A DNA stretch of 64,000 nt from Sporothrix humicola (GCA_021396245.1 WNYE01000052.1:62001-126000), one strand, 5' to 3'. Positions 1-13,640 are shown, numbered from the stretch's first letter. Numbers and translations: made by a program. Notes: generated by a model from the sequence alone, not told the origin.

Positions 1-417
1 AGAGATAGCGACGATGAGGACGAGGACGGGGCCGGGAGCGACAACGACTCCCTCTTTATGAGTGGCAACGAGAATGACGACGACAATGACGCCGATGCAC
101 CGCCTTCAAAACGGTCACGAGTTGTCCCCGTTGACGCGGACATGGACGACGATGACGAAGGCAGCCGCAAGAAGAAGAAACTCGCCATGGACGTCATCTA
201 CGAAGGCTTCGCCATCTACGGCCGCGTCTTGTGCCTTGTTGTGAAGCGACGAGGACCTCCACGCGGCCGCGGTGCACAAACTACACTCCCCGTATCGGTC
301 GGTGGCGGACGAGCAGGCAACACAGCAACAGCGCCAGAGCCGATGAAACCTGGCGGCCAGGCCGCCATGGAGAATTGGATTGCGTCGACGCAGGTGCAAA
401 TACCCCAGACAGAGTGA
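1..417 (+). CDS. 3' end of an acidic nuclear-type protein, unrecognised (partial)
   Basis: The reading frame is open from base 1 to the TGA at 415-417, so the window starts inside this gene; 138 residues are visible. The first 50 or so residues are dominated by Asp and Glu with Ser and Asn. A short basic run (Arg-Lys-Lys-Lys-Lys) follows that could act as a nuclear localisation signal. Next comes a compact hydrophobic segment, YEGFAIYGRVLCLVVKRR, the only part that looks folded and possibly conserved. The C-terminus is Gly/Pro/Thr/Gln rich. I do not recognise the family. The acidic plus basic composition suggests a nuclear chromatin or transcription protein, but this is inference. The ATG at 58 is internal to the open frame and is not taken as the start. 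An AT-rich 3' flank begins right after the stop. Confidence 0.6.
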   Translation, partial: RDSDDEDEDGAGSDNDSLFMSGNENDDDNDADAPPSKRSRVVPVDADMDDDDEGSRKKKKLAMDVIYEGFAIYGRVLCLVVKRRGPPRGRGAQTTLPVSVGGGRAGNTATAPEPMKPGGQAAMENWIASTQVQIPQTE

Positions 418-3400
418 TGGTCGCTTGCTTTGGTGTTAATTTACATAATGACATAATCTTGTTAATAATTTAATGACATCCATTTTCTAAATCAAATACA
501 TTGTCATACTTTTTTGGATTTTTGAGTTTTGATACTTAAATATATCTGGTTTAACAAAAAAATAGAATCGTTGTCACGTTTTGTATTTTATTTTATTCAT
601 TAATTTTTCTTTTCTCTTATATTCTTGACAAAAAAGAAAAAGAAAAAAAAAAAAAAATAGAAGAGATGATTACCTGTAACAATCCCACGTATGATGTAGA
701 AATGAGCAAAATATTTTATCAAACATGTCATAAGGCATTCTTCAACATCATCACCATCCTCGTCTTGCTATTGTGACGTCGAGGATGTTCTTTACATCCG
801 TTGATCGGCCTTCCACATCTACCCCCACAGACTCGAGAGCACGAGACAGTAAAAATCAGACAGGTGCTGCAGGTAAAACTTCAGCGGGACGGGCCCTTGG
901 GCAGTGTAGTAGGCACTGTGGGACGTAATCACTGCACAAATATTAGCCAGGTCTGGCCATGCGTGGCCAAATCCAAGTCTGGAAAAATCAACTCGTTTCC
1001 GGCTTGCGGTTGGTCCTGGAACGCACATCATTCCACCAGCCGCCCCGGACATGCCTTCCTGCTTCCCCGGAGGCATTACCGTTCCGTTTCTGAGCCGTGC
1101 CGTGTCGTCTCTACTGCGTTCACGTCCCCAATTCTATCCCCATTCTATCTCCATTTAATCTATAAAAATTGTTCTGGCCACCCCTTAATTCTGCAGGAGG
1201 ACCAATCCGTCTGTATGGGATGTAGAAAATGGGATTTTGCCAGCTGAAAGTATGCTGAAGCCGGATAAAAATTTGTTTTTGGTGCCGTATCGAGCGTATG
1301 TGTAACAATCATCCAACTGATGGTTTGCACAGCCCCCAATGGTTCGACTTGCAGAAATTTGGCGCTCAGCAAAAGGGACGGACATCAGTCATGTATGAAT
1401 AAACGCGGCAAATGGCGCACTCATATGAAAAATCTTTGCGTAAAAGGTGGCTGCTGATGATTCGGACATGGGACTGATGCAGAATTTGAGACGGCAGAGA
1501 ATATGAGTATGCAGGTGACAACCAACGTCATCTGGAGAATACATATTTTGACTTGACATGAAAGACTTGACAGTCTTTGTACATTGTACTCTCTCGTGGC
1601 AATGGCTTATCTTGTCCAGGAGTGATTTCACTATTTCAAGAGTCTCTTCATTGACTGCCGAGAAAGGTTTAGAGTCAATTCTATCTGGCCATCTTTATCG
1701 TTTTTTCTTTCGTGATAGCATACAATACGGCTTCTGCTGTTTTTTATATATTTATTTCACCTTACCGGTTTTTATACTGACCATGTGGGAATACTCTTTG
1801 AGAGAATACTCGTTGACAAGATGGAAGACCTCGTTAGTCGACTTTTCAACTCAAAATATTGAGTGAGTGCATTAGTCATGGAACTTACCTGGATGTACTT
1901 TATGTATCTTTGTAAATCATGTTCCTTGGACCTGCATGTCCCGTGTGAACAGACCGTGTTCTATGATGTCCGGGGAAGAGTATCAAAAGTCTCTCAACTG
2001 GTTTACACCGCTCATTCACCTTGTAGATGCTTGTATCGGTTTGGTTGACAAGTGCCAAAGCATGAACCCTTCTGGAATAAATTCAAATTCACGACGTTTC
2101 ATCGAATGTCCATCTTCCGACTTGTGTCAAAGCCCTTTCACGGGCTGTAACACCAGCAGGGCCAAACCCTGCCTCCTCCTTTTTTATTGAGTACAATTTC
2201 GAGTTGTGGATTGGATCAACCATACTTCACCGTGACCTCTCACCTTAGCCACCCGATATGGCCCGAGACGGGAAGACGGGATGGATGGATGGGAACAGGG
2301 ACGCAATATCATAAGATAGGCCGGACCATAAATGAAGCATTGACCATGGGAGTGATATTATTGTTGGGGGTCAAGATGTCACTGCCTGCTCCCATGGAGA
2401 AACGAGGCAGAAAAAAAGAGATCCGGGAACATTTTGAGCCTGTAGAAAGATGTACAAATGGATGACAACGGCGCATGCTCCGAGAAGCGAGGCATTGGGT
2501 CACATTTGCGGCAGGGCGTGCCGCATGTCAGCAGAAGCCGTGGTCGTGGAGGCACGACATTTCTGCGAGAGGACGCAAATGGGTGAGTTGAACGGCAAGA
2601 AAAAGAAAGAAAAAAACGAGTGAAATTCTTTGAATCCTTGAAAACAGCAAGAACTTGTTGGGAAATGATGCATCACCGGCATCTGCCGTAGATGCCTAAT
2701 ATGGTGTGCCTTCCTTTTTCGCGTATTTTTCACATTGCATTTTTTCTTCCCGAACAGGGAGCTGCGGCCGAGAATTATTTACAACAAAGGAAGGTGCAAA
2801 GGAAGCAACAAAGTCACATCTAGGAAAGAGCGATGTTGGCAGAAGAATACACCTGCCTGCGTTGCAGTTTACAAATGCTGTTTGTTATGTTCCCCCACAT
2901 CCATACCCCCTTTTTTCGGCGCACACTCAATTTTGACAATCGTCATCCAAAATCAACATTGGTTCATATCACCACCACAATCAACCGTACGTGATAACCG
3001 AACGGCAAGCTGTGCCGCCCGCACCAACGACGCTTTCCATTTCGAAATAGCAAAATCGAGATGCTCGTCGGAGCCCTCCGTGAACTAAGAAAAAGAAAGA
3101 TGCAAGGTTTGTTTCTGGTTCCGCAAGCCCCTGGCCAATGTCGTGCCTTGTCTGGTCATCTAACCTATTTTTGTCCTGCAGGGTCCTCTTTGGTCGCATC
3201 GACATACGCCCAGACATCGAAAATGGACGCCGTGGGCAAGCAGATGCGGCTCGTTGCATTTTAATTTCGCCTGCTGCTTCCTGTCCTTCACGCCTTCTCT
3301 CCCCGCCCGCCGCCAGTCTGTGCTTCTAGCGGACCAAGTCCACTGAGTACTCCGTACTTGACCAAGGTACATACATACATACCCGTGAGAGCTAGCCCGA

Positions 3401-6400
3401 ACTCTCCTCTGTTCAACCGGCAGAATTTACATCAGGTACGCATGCTCGAATTAGTTTCGCAAAAGGCAATGGCGGTCCAAACTCGGCAGGGCTTGGCCAT
3501 GCAAATCATTTGGTGACAAAGAAAGAAAAGAAAAGGAACAAGAAACACTCGGCGAGCCTCGTGTCGTTTCACCAGATCTGGACCACTGCATTATCATGCT
3601 TTGTCTTACCTGAGACAGCCGGCCGAAAAGGCAGCTGGCATGTCCGAAACGATGGCAGGCTCAGTGGCCGCCCGGCATTACACAGTTTCGACATCTCTGG
3701 CAGTCCAGCCCTTCCATCTTCGACGTGTTCTTGCAGGGACAAGATGGGAGCAACGGGTAAAAGCGACACCGGAATGCCAAGAGGACAAAACAGACGGAGC
3801 AACCATGAAGAAAAAAGTTCGAGAAGGGAAGTAAGATGTTGCACCGGCCGATTGCCAATTGGAACGGAGTTGGACGTACTTCACACGGAGAACTCGGCGC
3901 ACTGGCCGCAAAGCAAGCAGCCACCTTTCTGGCACCTTCTTACACAAAACCTTGTGCGTGCATTGGCTCATTAAAGGCTCTGATAAATCCCTCGCGTGCT
4001 CTACTGACATGTCATTTCTTTCCGTGCAGAATTATCATATTCTTCTAGTTTTGAAGACTTGCCCTCCCACTCGGCTAAGGAGTATTGCGACGTATCTGCA
4101 AGTATCTTTGTATAAGTACAACACACTCTTTCTAGGGTAAGATTATCAACCGGAAAACAAAACGCATTTTGTCAATTTTGCGCACTTCAGATGCATCCTC
4201 CAGTTGCCAATGCGACTGCGTTGATATGGGTCAGTAACAGGCCGTTATGCAGTCAGAGTTTTGTTTGCCCCATAAGTGAATAGGATTTGCAGATGCCAGA
4301 GTCTCTCAACGGATACAGGTTTAATATGGCACACTCTCGTGCCAATCGTTTATCAATGTTGAACTAACACCAAATCTTTTATCAGAGTCCCTCATAAGCT
4401 CCAAAGCTGTGAATTTTCTCTACGGCGTGACAGATCCCTGTCACACATTTGTTGAGCAGACTTCAGCCTCATGATCGACCTTCTTACGGCATTGGCTCCC
4501 CGTTTATGTACGTACATACGGGCAAGGCACAAAGCATACGATTAAACGAAAGATGGAAGCAACCACGCGACTCAATATGGGACAAATAAAGAAAATAATC
4601 AACATTCGACAGGATGGGAAACGAAACAAAAATGGACTGCATAAGGAACTGGATGCAGCGGCACCCATGGCCTGAATACAACACACACGTTGCTTTGCTT
4701 CTATCCTTTTGCGTCTGGCCCATCTTTTCATCCTTCTGGGTTCCACTGACCAGCATACGGCGCGTCGAGAAAGGCTGCGGGGACCCTTGTCCAAACAGGC
4801 CAGGTACTGTGCGTGCTCCGTGCCCCGAAAGTATTCCCGAGCCTTTCCCATCTCTCGCCGCATCTTTCAACATGAGGAACCAATTAGAATGGAACACCTA
4901 TGGCCAGTGACAATTCGCATCCATCAGTCAACAAAATTGACTTTGAAGGCGCATGTATCACTTACGGACGAGTGAGGCAAGTTCTGATATACAAGCGGCA
5001 GACTTTTCAGCAATGCAACTCCTCTGCCGTCGGCTATTCGCTGCGGTGGCAGGGTCTTGATGTCTACCCGTCTTCAAACAAGCCACCATATGCAAAGAAC
5101 GGGCGGGCAAGATGCAGCAACGAGTGCTCGTACAAGCACATTCATCAATGCTCAACAAAGGCAACCGGCTTTCGGAGCACTTGCGTGGGATAACATTCGA
5201 GCCACTAGGCCTTGAGCCGCAGGTTTTTCTACTCTGTCATCGCCTTTTGTGGCAACGAAACCTGCGATATGCATACTGCAGTTTTCGTCGTTTCTGTTCT
5301 GTTTCTTTTCGTTTTCGTTGCGGAGGGCTGCTCCGTTTTACTATGGAGAAAACGCCCCCCGCCTTCTCCACTCTCTTGCATCAAGGGCCACTCCAGATGC
5401 GTGCAGCAACAAACTGATTTGGCACAGAACATGAATTGAGTTCGAGGCTTTTGTCAACGTGCCTAGGCCAGCGAGGCCAGGCCTTCCAGGCAACTCTTGC
5501 CGTGAGGATTGGCTGCTCTCTTGGCGGCTGGAATTGCCCCTGTTCCTTGCCATCATCCGGCCGACTCAACACGGAGGAGAGAAGAACGAGAGGAGCCATT
5601 GTGAGCAATAATAACCGGTGTTCGGGTTGCAAAGATAAACCGGAGTCAAGGGTATGTTCAAATAGCCTCTCTCAGCTCTCTCTCTATGCCTATATGCCGC
5701 TGCTGACTTGTCTTGCAGATATTTGTGGGCTTCGATACATTATTGAAACAATCATGGTGGATGATCTTGCCGAACTGCTTCCATCTGGCCCATTGACTCT
5801 GTTCCGCCCCAAGCCCACATAAAAACGCTATCGACAACAACTCTGAACTCAGTCCCTCTTTCCCCTCAACCCACGCTCCACATCGCGCCGTCCACTGTTG
5901 ATGACTTTCCACTACGGACAGTTGCGGTTTATGGTATGTTTCTCCTCTGCACGCAAAAACGGCCATAGCTCCACTAAAAATGGTCTGATGTATCAGAGGC
6001 GTGACCTGAGCTCCGATGACAAAGTTAGATGCTTCGGAGTGAATGCTCAACCCTTCGTGCATTATCAACAAAGTAGGCGGGCAAGTCTGAACGGCCTGGC
6101 TGCAGCTGCTTATCAAATTCGGATTGATGACAGACAGATTGTCTTCACTGTTGTTCCTGGAGAGATACTCACAGAACACCAAGTTCTAGCCGCTGCCATG
6201 TTGTTTGCTCCGTCCAGGTACGGCGGCTGCGGAGAAGGCTGGCGGTTGTGCGTCAAGTTGAAGATAAACTCATAAAACAGGGGCTCAACAAGCTCAACCA
6301 CCAAAACACAGTTGCACAGAACGGAGAACGATGGATGCACGGCCGTGAACCGGTATTCAACTCGGCCAGAGCACACGGAGCAGAAGCAAATGGGTGGGCT

Positions 6401-7290
6401 GCGGCCGAGGAAAATATCACCCATCGTCATCTTAGCCTGGCCTGGTCCCTGCACCCTTGAAAACTAGCACGTCCAACCAAGCCTGCCAGATCGTCCTCAA
6501 CCTTCGAAAACTGATTGCGTTATATTTTATACGTACACACCCACACATCCAGATTGGCCTGCAATGGAAATTGTTAATGACACAACCAGCACAAATGCTC
6601 AGATCTAACGCCTCTGTCGGCGGGTCTTCAACAGCTCCAGCGTTAACGAAAGTCTGACCAACAAGTTCCACTTGCCTTTTAGTTCTGTCTCGCTGGCCCT
6701 TGTGCTTCCATTTCCCCTCCTTCCCTTTCCTATCATCACCTCGAATGCTTGCAAAGCAGTTTGATTTGACACTTTGCAGCTTGCAATGGACAATCATGTG
6801 AGTGCCCATTTGTATGAGATACTTTGGCCTCTGTTTCTTTCTCACTATTATGTACTGCCGCGCGCGTACGCCTTACACAGTACTGCGGTGCAACTGGTAT
6901 GACTTGCCGGCGACCTGGCTCCTGGCTCCTTGAGTAGGATCCAAGTGAGCACCGAATCACGGAGCAATCTGAGGAGCAATCTGAGAAGACATGGACGTCA
7001 GACAAGCGTACGGCGCGCCAGCAACGCGAGCAACACGAGCACAATCACAACACAAGCACGACAGACAAGAAAAAGGACAGAGGAGGGGTGTAGGCAGATC
7101 ACCCTTCAATGTACCTGCACCTGCTGCATCGCCAATCCGTGCGAACCTATGCAAGCGGCTGGGCTGAGCTTGGCCAGGCCTCGTCTAGTCGCAATTGCTA
7201 AAAAGCATGGCCCACGGCGCGACTCCATACCCATCCATATCGCTACGACACTACGGAGTAATACTATGTGTACAGTACGACTATGGTGGA
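418..7290. other. Intergenic, no supportable gene
   Basis: This is about 6.9 kb without a convincing gene. The first 250 bases are AT-rich with A and T runs (about 480-660), consistent with the 3' flank of the gene at 1-417. Open frames of up to 174 codons occur on both strands, but they have no recognisable domain, no supporting splice pattern and cysteine/serine/arginine-heavy composition typical of chance translation. Copies of TACTCCGTA lie at 3348-3356 and, inverted, at 7252-7260. I found no tRNA-like pair of A and B boxes. Confidence 0.6.
3369..3382. repeat. Short (CATA)n microsatellite
   Basis: About three and a half tandem copies of a 4-base ACAT unit lie just downstream of a TACTCCGTA motif. 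It is a simple-sequence tract with no evident role. Confidence 0.7.
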
Positions 7291-7479
7291 TGAGGACCAC
7301 TATTTGCACGCCGTGCTCTAGCCCTTTCTGTCCCAACCCGTTCGAGATTGTTTGTGTTTGTACTTTGTACCTTTTTCCACCACACTGCAACACCACCACC
7401 ACGCTTGTTTTTTTGCCCGTTCTAATGTTTTCGTCTTGTCATACTTTTTTATGACAGAAATAAAAAGGAAAAAGACATC

Positions 7480-8272
7480 GGAGTTCGTTTTCTGCGAGCT
7501 AGGGATATAATATCTCTGCTTCCTCTTCCATCTTCTTTCTTCTTTGCTCCCCTCCCATTTCTATTCCCTTTTACCTTTCACTTATGAACATGTGAAGTTG
7601 CCTTGGCCACTCTCCATCGTCAATCTCTACACACATCTCGACCTTTGTTTTCTTTCGGGCGGGTTCTTTGCTTTTTCTTTGCTGTCTTTGCTCTATGAAG
7701 CCAGTTTTGCATCTTCCCCATTCCTAATTCCTTTGCCTCTCGTTTTCATCATCTAGACGAGAACTGGCAATTTACCCTCGCTTAGTTTGTTTTGATTCTT
7801 TATCTCTCGCATTCAAGCCAGCTTTGCCTTTTTTCCTTCTTTCTGTTTTCTATTTCGATACCACGGGCCCTTCCACCCTCGTTACTCTTTTTGCCGGCCC
7901 TTCACAGCAACGTTTTTATATCACCAAAACCACACGACGGCTTTCCAAGTCAGGTCTGGCTGGTACCATTTCTCCAACACAAACACAAGCATTCTTTGCA
8001 GGGACAATTGCATCCCCACAGAGAGGACGGTGATCCAGGAAGAGATCAGGAGAGGCATAGGGAACAATAGCCATTACTCCACTCGTGGCTCTTTTGTTTT
8101 GCTAGACCGGGGTCGTTTTGCTAGCCATTAATCTTACATCCTAAGTTCCCTTCTGCCTTGACATCCAATTTGGAGCAGCCGGCGGAATATCCAGGAGTAA
8201 AGAGCGTAATGAGGCATATGAGTCCGAGCCATCCTATTTGATATCAGTCCCGTCCCTTTACAGCCAACAGAC
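7480..8272 (+). promoter_or_regulatory. Pyrimidine-rich promoter/leader of the GT2 gene
   Basis: From about 7500 the plus strand becomes strongly C/T-rich (TTCTTC, CTCTC and TTTCTTT runs), and this continues to within a few hundred bases of the ATG at 8273. CT-rich coding-strand tracts are common just upstream of, and within, 5' leaders of filamentous ascomycete genes. The same pattern precedes other genes here on their own strand. I infer a long 5' leader or core promoter. The transcription start cannot be placed from sequence alone. Confidence 0.4.
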
Positions 8273-10218
8273 ATGTCTGTCAAAAACTTTGCGAGAGGTT
8301 TCTCTATACCTTTCAGTCTGCCAAGCCCGGAATTTTTACAGTCCACCACATTCTGGATCTATCTGTTTTGCATTGTGTGGTAAGCATCTGCCATTTTCTA
8401 CGTTGATTGTCCCGACACATAAACTCACTATTTATCTACAGGCTGCACAGATACGTTCGTTTGCTTGTCCACTGCGTCAGCCACTGGACCTACAAGTCCA
8501 AGCCGATCCCGGAGAAGCCAACATTCACATCCCAAGATGTCACAGTCGTCATCCCTACGATCCACCACACGTTCGAGGAGCTCCGCCCGGCTCTGCAGAG
8601 CATCATTGCTTGCAACCCATACGAGCTGCTTCTCGTGACAACGGCCAGCAAATATGACGCCCTCGAAACACTCGCCGACTCACTTCGCCAGACCGGATAC
8701 AAGAGCATCCGCGTCATGTACACCCCAGTCGCCAACAAGCGTCTTCAGGTCTGCCAGGCTCTGCCCAAGGTGAAGACCGAAATCACGATCATGGCCGACG
8801 ACGACGTTGAATGGCCCAAGACCCTGATGCCATGGATTCTTGCACCCTTTGAGGACGAAAAGATTGGCGGCGTCGGCACGTGCCAGCGTGTCAAGCGTGT
8901 CTTTACCGGAGCCTGGTCGACCCGCATTTTCAACTGGCTCGGCGCTGCCTACATCGAGCGGCGCAATTTTGAAATTTCGGCCACCCACAACATGGATGGC
9001 GGCACTTCGTGCATGTCTGGACGGACGGGCGCCTACCGGTCCCGGATCCTGCAGAGCCACGAGTTCCTCGAGGGCTTCAAGACAGAGCGCTGGGGCAGAT
9101 TCATCCTCAACGCTGACGACGACAACTTTGTGACCCGCTGGTTGGTCAGCCACGGGTGGAATACGTGGGTGCAGTACGAGAGAGAGTGCGAGATTGAGAC
9201 GACGCTCGAAAACAGCGCCAAGTTTCTTTACCAGTGCTCTCGTTGGGCTCGCAGCAACTGGCGCAGCAACTGGACGAGTCTCGTGACAGAGAGATACGTT
9301 TGGACGTGAGTTACTTCTTTTTTCTTATTTTCTTGCCCATTTTCCCTTTCCTCTCAATTACTTCTCATGAGATTTCAAGAGATTCCCATCATCCACAAAG
9401 ACAACCATATCCCCGAACAGCCATTGTTTTGCGATTGGTTGGTCGGTTGATTTTGGTTAAGTTTTTGTTGATTGGTCTGGATACAGGGGAGGGGAGAATG
9501 CAAGTCTCGGCCTGGACCAGACTGGATTAGTTTCAACATTGTGTGCATATGGGGCACAGAGGTGCTAACTAGTGTCGAAACACCACAGGCGCCAACCCTG
9601 GTCGACATACGCTCTCCACATTGCGACGTTCACATCGCTTGCATTCGCCGTCGATCCTCTGCTGCTCTACTCGTGCTGGCGGGCAACTGAGGACTGGGAT
9701 CCCACGCATCGTCGATATGCGTTCTGGGCCCAGTTCGGCTTCATGTTTGGCTTCACGAAAGTGGTCAAGCTCATGGGCCTGTTCCTCCGCAACCCGAGCG
9801 ACATCAAGTTCCTCCCTGTGTCGATTGTCTTTGGTTATTTCCACGGCTTCATCAAGCTTTACACGCTCTTTACTCATAGAATGGTATGTATCACATCTCG
9901 TGACAGCTTTTTGCTGATTCTTGCAAACCAGCCAGCTGACACTTCTTTCTTTTTTAGACGTCATGGGGCAGCCGCGATGATGCCGACACCAACGACAACA
10001 TGCGCCTGGCTCCTCGGCCTCGGCGCAGCCCCAGCCTGCGCACACCTCCCAGACTGGACGGCGAGCTTCCTCAGCACACAAACACCAACTCCAACCCCAA
10101 CTCGAACACACAGACTGCTCCGCCATACTGGTCTCCCGTGAGACAGGAGAGAACCCTCCCGCCAAAGTGGCAAGAAGTGTCCGAAAAGACGGCCTTGCTC
10201 GCTTCCACCGCCTACTGA
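8273..10218 (+). CDS. Family 2 glycosyltransferase, membrane polysaccharide synthase (FgGT2/ZtGT2 type)
   Basis: Four exons: 8273-8379, 8442-9305, 9589-9883 and 9958-10218. Introns are 62, 283 and 74 nt, all GT-AG, and the joined frame gives 508 residues. An N-terminal membrane segment (about 24-46) leads into a cytosolic GT2 domain. Catalytic signatures are visible in order: ADDDVEWP (154-161, nucleotide-sugar/metal Asp), GGTSCMSGRTGAYR (about 222-235), NADDDNF (259-265, catalytic base region) and QCSRW (300-304, the QxxRW motif of processive synthases). Three hydrophobic segments follow (about 330-350, 365-388, 395-418), then a hydrophilic Asn/Thr/Pro-rich tail. The family resembles Cryptococcus Cps1 and the GT2 proteins of Zymoseptoria and Fusarium that are needed for hyphal growth on solid surfaces. 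The polymer made is not known from sequence. The start was chosen because the exon 1 to exon 2 splice creates a continuous Trp-Leu-His-Arg-Tyr junction. Confidence 0.9.
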
Positions 10219-11772
10219 AGATCTATTCTACACCTTACACAAGCACAAGAAGGAAGGCAAAAAGGAGCAAAAAGGGCGAAGAGGGAGGCACATGTGTCCG
10301 CCGACGATACCGACTCCGTGGGATGATCTTCAACAAAATACCATGGAGCACGACGCTCACTTCACGAGCACCGACGATGATCACATCCAACTATGAAGCA
10401 TTTATTTATTTATTTGCACAAACGAGACACGGCCGACTTTGACTTTTTACGGTATCATTTTTTTATTTCATGCCATCATTGCGGAGTTCTCACACATACA
10501 GACACCCAGGCAAAGGGGTCGAAACCAACCACACCACACCACTACAACGCCACGCCCATTCAGGCCGAAGAGCGACTTACGAAATTGATAATTGATTGCC
10601 ATCCCTTCCACACGCACAAGCCACCACACCACACACACTCTCCACCCCTCTCACTTTCTCTCTCGTCATATTTCTCCTCCCACCACATAATATGTCCACT
10701 TTTATTTATTTTCTATCAAAAATATCTTTGAAGAGGTGGAACAATTTCTTTTACACGCGCGCACACGAGAGGTAAAACAGGACTCTCGCATCCTTTTCTC
10801 GTTTTATACTGAGGCTCTGTTAGGGGCATTACCTTGAAAGGCAACCCCATTTTTTGGCATATTGTTAGCAGGATCATTGTCTCTTTCTACCATTTTACTC
10901 TACTTATTTTCCTTGTTCGTCATTGTCTTGTCTGATGGGAGGGCTGGAAAAAGGAAAAAGGAACAAGGTTCTACAAAAAGCTAAACAAAAGGAGGCATGA
11001 CCTCTCTGGAAAAAAATCAGAAAAAGTTGCTCATTATATCTGGTCACATTTTCATGGTTGATGTTTGGTGATATTCCTTGGATGTCTTTTTGTCTTCTTG
11101 TTCTCTTTCTTTTGTGTCTATTCTGGCTTTTCTGGAGGGAGGGCAATTTGTGCTAAAGATGATACCCCTTTGCAGTATTCCCACGAGGGAAAGACGGGAG
11201 TGGCAGGTCCTACTTCGTGTTCCCTCTGTCTCTTCATTTGTTTCTTACAGAACGACGATATGAATCAACCCAAAAGTCCCCGAAAATAAATTTAATATTA
11301 TTACCACTCAATCTATTTCCCCCCGACTACGGGATGGAGGCTGCATCCATCTCTAAAGGGAGTGGGAATTTCTTCTTTGCACATTTGAAAACAAGATGCC
11401 GTCATGAAATGAAATTCACATTTTGAACCTTTTCTTTTTTGACATGTCATGAACTTCTTCATTCGTTTTTGCTTCTGTCGTCTGCACCTGCAGCAACATC
11501 CAAGCTGTGGAAAGCCCAAAGAGGAAGTCGCAGGCAACCAGTACAATCCTTGTCTGATAAGCAACAAGAGGGGGAATGCAACACAACTCGGCAGCCTTTT
11601 CGTCCTGCTTGATTTTTGCTTCTTGCTATTTGGTCAAAGAATGTTCAAAGAAGGCATACAGACACACTTCCCGCCGCAGCGTACAGTAGCGTATTTGTCG
11701 TACCAGCTTCTGAGACCCCCTGCCAATCCAGCCCAGAAGCCGGACCAGACTTTCGATGGAAGCAGGTCGTCT

Positions 11773-11800
11773 CTTATTTTTTTTTAAAAAAAAAAATAAG
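11773..11800. repeat. T-run/A-run inverted repeat
   Basis: CTTA followed by nine T, then eleven A followed by TAAG, forms a near-perfect palindrome able to extrude as a hairpin or cruciform. It lies about 1.6 kb beyond the GT2 stop codon in non-coding DNA. It may simply be a slippage-prone A/T tract. Confidence 0.7.
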
Positions 11801-12555
11801 GATTGCAGTCCTTTGTCATGGCCGTCCAGACCAAGGAAGAGCAGAGTGCATTTTACGAGGCTCTTTTGGAGGCATCTCATAGGCTGGCGTTGATGCCTCA
11901 AAAATGTCGTTGAAATCGATCATCTCTTAATGTTTTCAACCTCGAAATTCAACAGCTTATCTCGGTTTCCCTCGGTCTCTGGCCGATGTATCCTAATCTC
12001 AATTACTCCCCCTCTTTCTCCTCTTCATTTCTTAAAAAAGGTCACAAGCAATCGTAGGCGACGTTCGCTTGCCTTTACGACGTGCCCTTTCGCCCAGGTT
12101 AAGAGGCTGAGAGTAGAAAGAGAAGAGAGAAAGTGAGGGAAAGTGAGAGGCAACGAAGGCGCTATCTGGTCTTCAATGGACCCTGTTCCCTGTCGCAAAA
12201 GAGGGAAAGAGAGGGGTGATGTGTGCACATCATTTTAGCACGCGAATCATTCTGCATCGACTAAGAGCTAGGAGGAGAGATGAGAAAGCGAGAGAGAAGA
12301 CAAGAGAGAGAAAGGGCAAAAAACAACGCACATTGGACACTGGAGACTGGAGAGAGCAATAAGAGTAACTGCGCGTATCGCTTCAGTGGCAGCAAAAGAT
12401 TAAAAAACGATAGGAATGGCCAGGGTAGCGGCTGTCCAGGCCAGGAACGGACAAGGGGCCCCTTTTTTTGCGGAGAAGCCTGGTTCAAAAATAGTGCACT
12501 TTTTCTCTGAATGTCCATATTTATTGAGTTGTTTCGTTTCGAGGGCACTGAAGAA

Positions 12556-12588
12556 AAGAGCTCTGGCTGCGATCTGCCCAGAGCTCTT
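12556..12588. repeat. Perfect 11-bp inverted repeat with 11-nt loop
   Basis: Left arm AAGAGCTCTGG at 12556-12566, loop 12567-12577, right arm CCAGAGCTCTT at 12578-12588. The arms are perfectly complementary. A third partial copy (CCAGAGCTC) follows at about 12599-12607. It lies in gene-free DNA between purine-rich blocks. It could be a structured RNA element, a protein-binding dyad or a degenerate terminal repeat; nothing favours one strongly. Confidence 0.75.
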
Positions 12589-13640
12589 GCTCCATAGGCC
12601 AGAGCTCATTTTCAGAGCGAGATTGAGAGAGGGGTGGGGTAGAGGGGCGTGTAAAAAAAGGTTGGCTATTTACACAGTACACTATCAAAAGAAACAACCC
12701 CCCAGCGCCTTTTTTTCATCTCTCTCTCTTTCTTTGATCTCTCTTGTTGATTGCCCACTTTTTATTCTGGACACGCGATTTTAGCAAGAGGGTAAGGTCC
12801 GATCCCGTTAGCCTTGTCCTGTTGGCAAGTGCAAGTGCACAATGAGAAAAATCAGATACATAAATAGATATGCCATAGTTGTACGTCGTACTTTTGCATT
12901 GTTTGAATTTCCCTGCTTTTCGTGCCACGGCATCAACACGAGGAATGGACAATGGTAGAGATGCAATGGTAAGAAATAAAAATTCAAGAATCAAGACAAG
13001 AAAATGCAAAAAAAGACGACCGTGGTGGATCGCAGGATCAATGGACAAAAGTAGACCATAAAAAACGCAGGACGTGGAGTGGTGGAGGGGTACATGCATA
13101 CTGCAAGTCAGGGAGTGGAAAAAGTTGAAAAGGCAAGGACAAGAGACATGAAAGACAAAAACTACTAAGAAACATGTTTCGAGACAGAAATGCAAGTGCA
13201 CACAAAATCCAGTTTAAAGCCATTGGCGAGTACGAGGTACGACATACTCGTACGGGAAATATTTATTCTTGTACAAGTTTTTGCTTTTTTCTTGGTCGTA
13301 GATTTTGCACGTCAACGTGGAAGAAAACGTGTGGTGGCGCCCTTGCGGAGAGTTTTGTTTTGTGAACGAACGCATGTCGAGGTACAATGTATGTCTCATT
13401 TAACGTCAAACGTCCTCTGACGAAACTCCATCCTCGTACAGACCACAGTCCAGTTTGACTGAAACAAAATAGAGGACAGAAGTGGCGCGAAGTGGCTCGA
13501 AGTACAAAGTACAGAGTACGGATATTGATGCAGCCCGTTTCGTGAAATGCCTCGACTGCCTCTCGGCAGCTCTCTGCTGTTCGGCTTTCTTCCCTGCCCT
13601 CACACTCACAAAACTCACACACACCAACAAGGGCAAGGCT

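Noticed and set aside
9306..9588. The 283-nt GT2 intron as a possible hidden exon
   Set aside because: No in-frame sequence between a plausible acceptor and donor was found, and the flanking exons join without missing residues.
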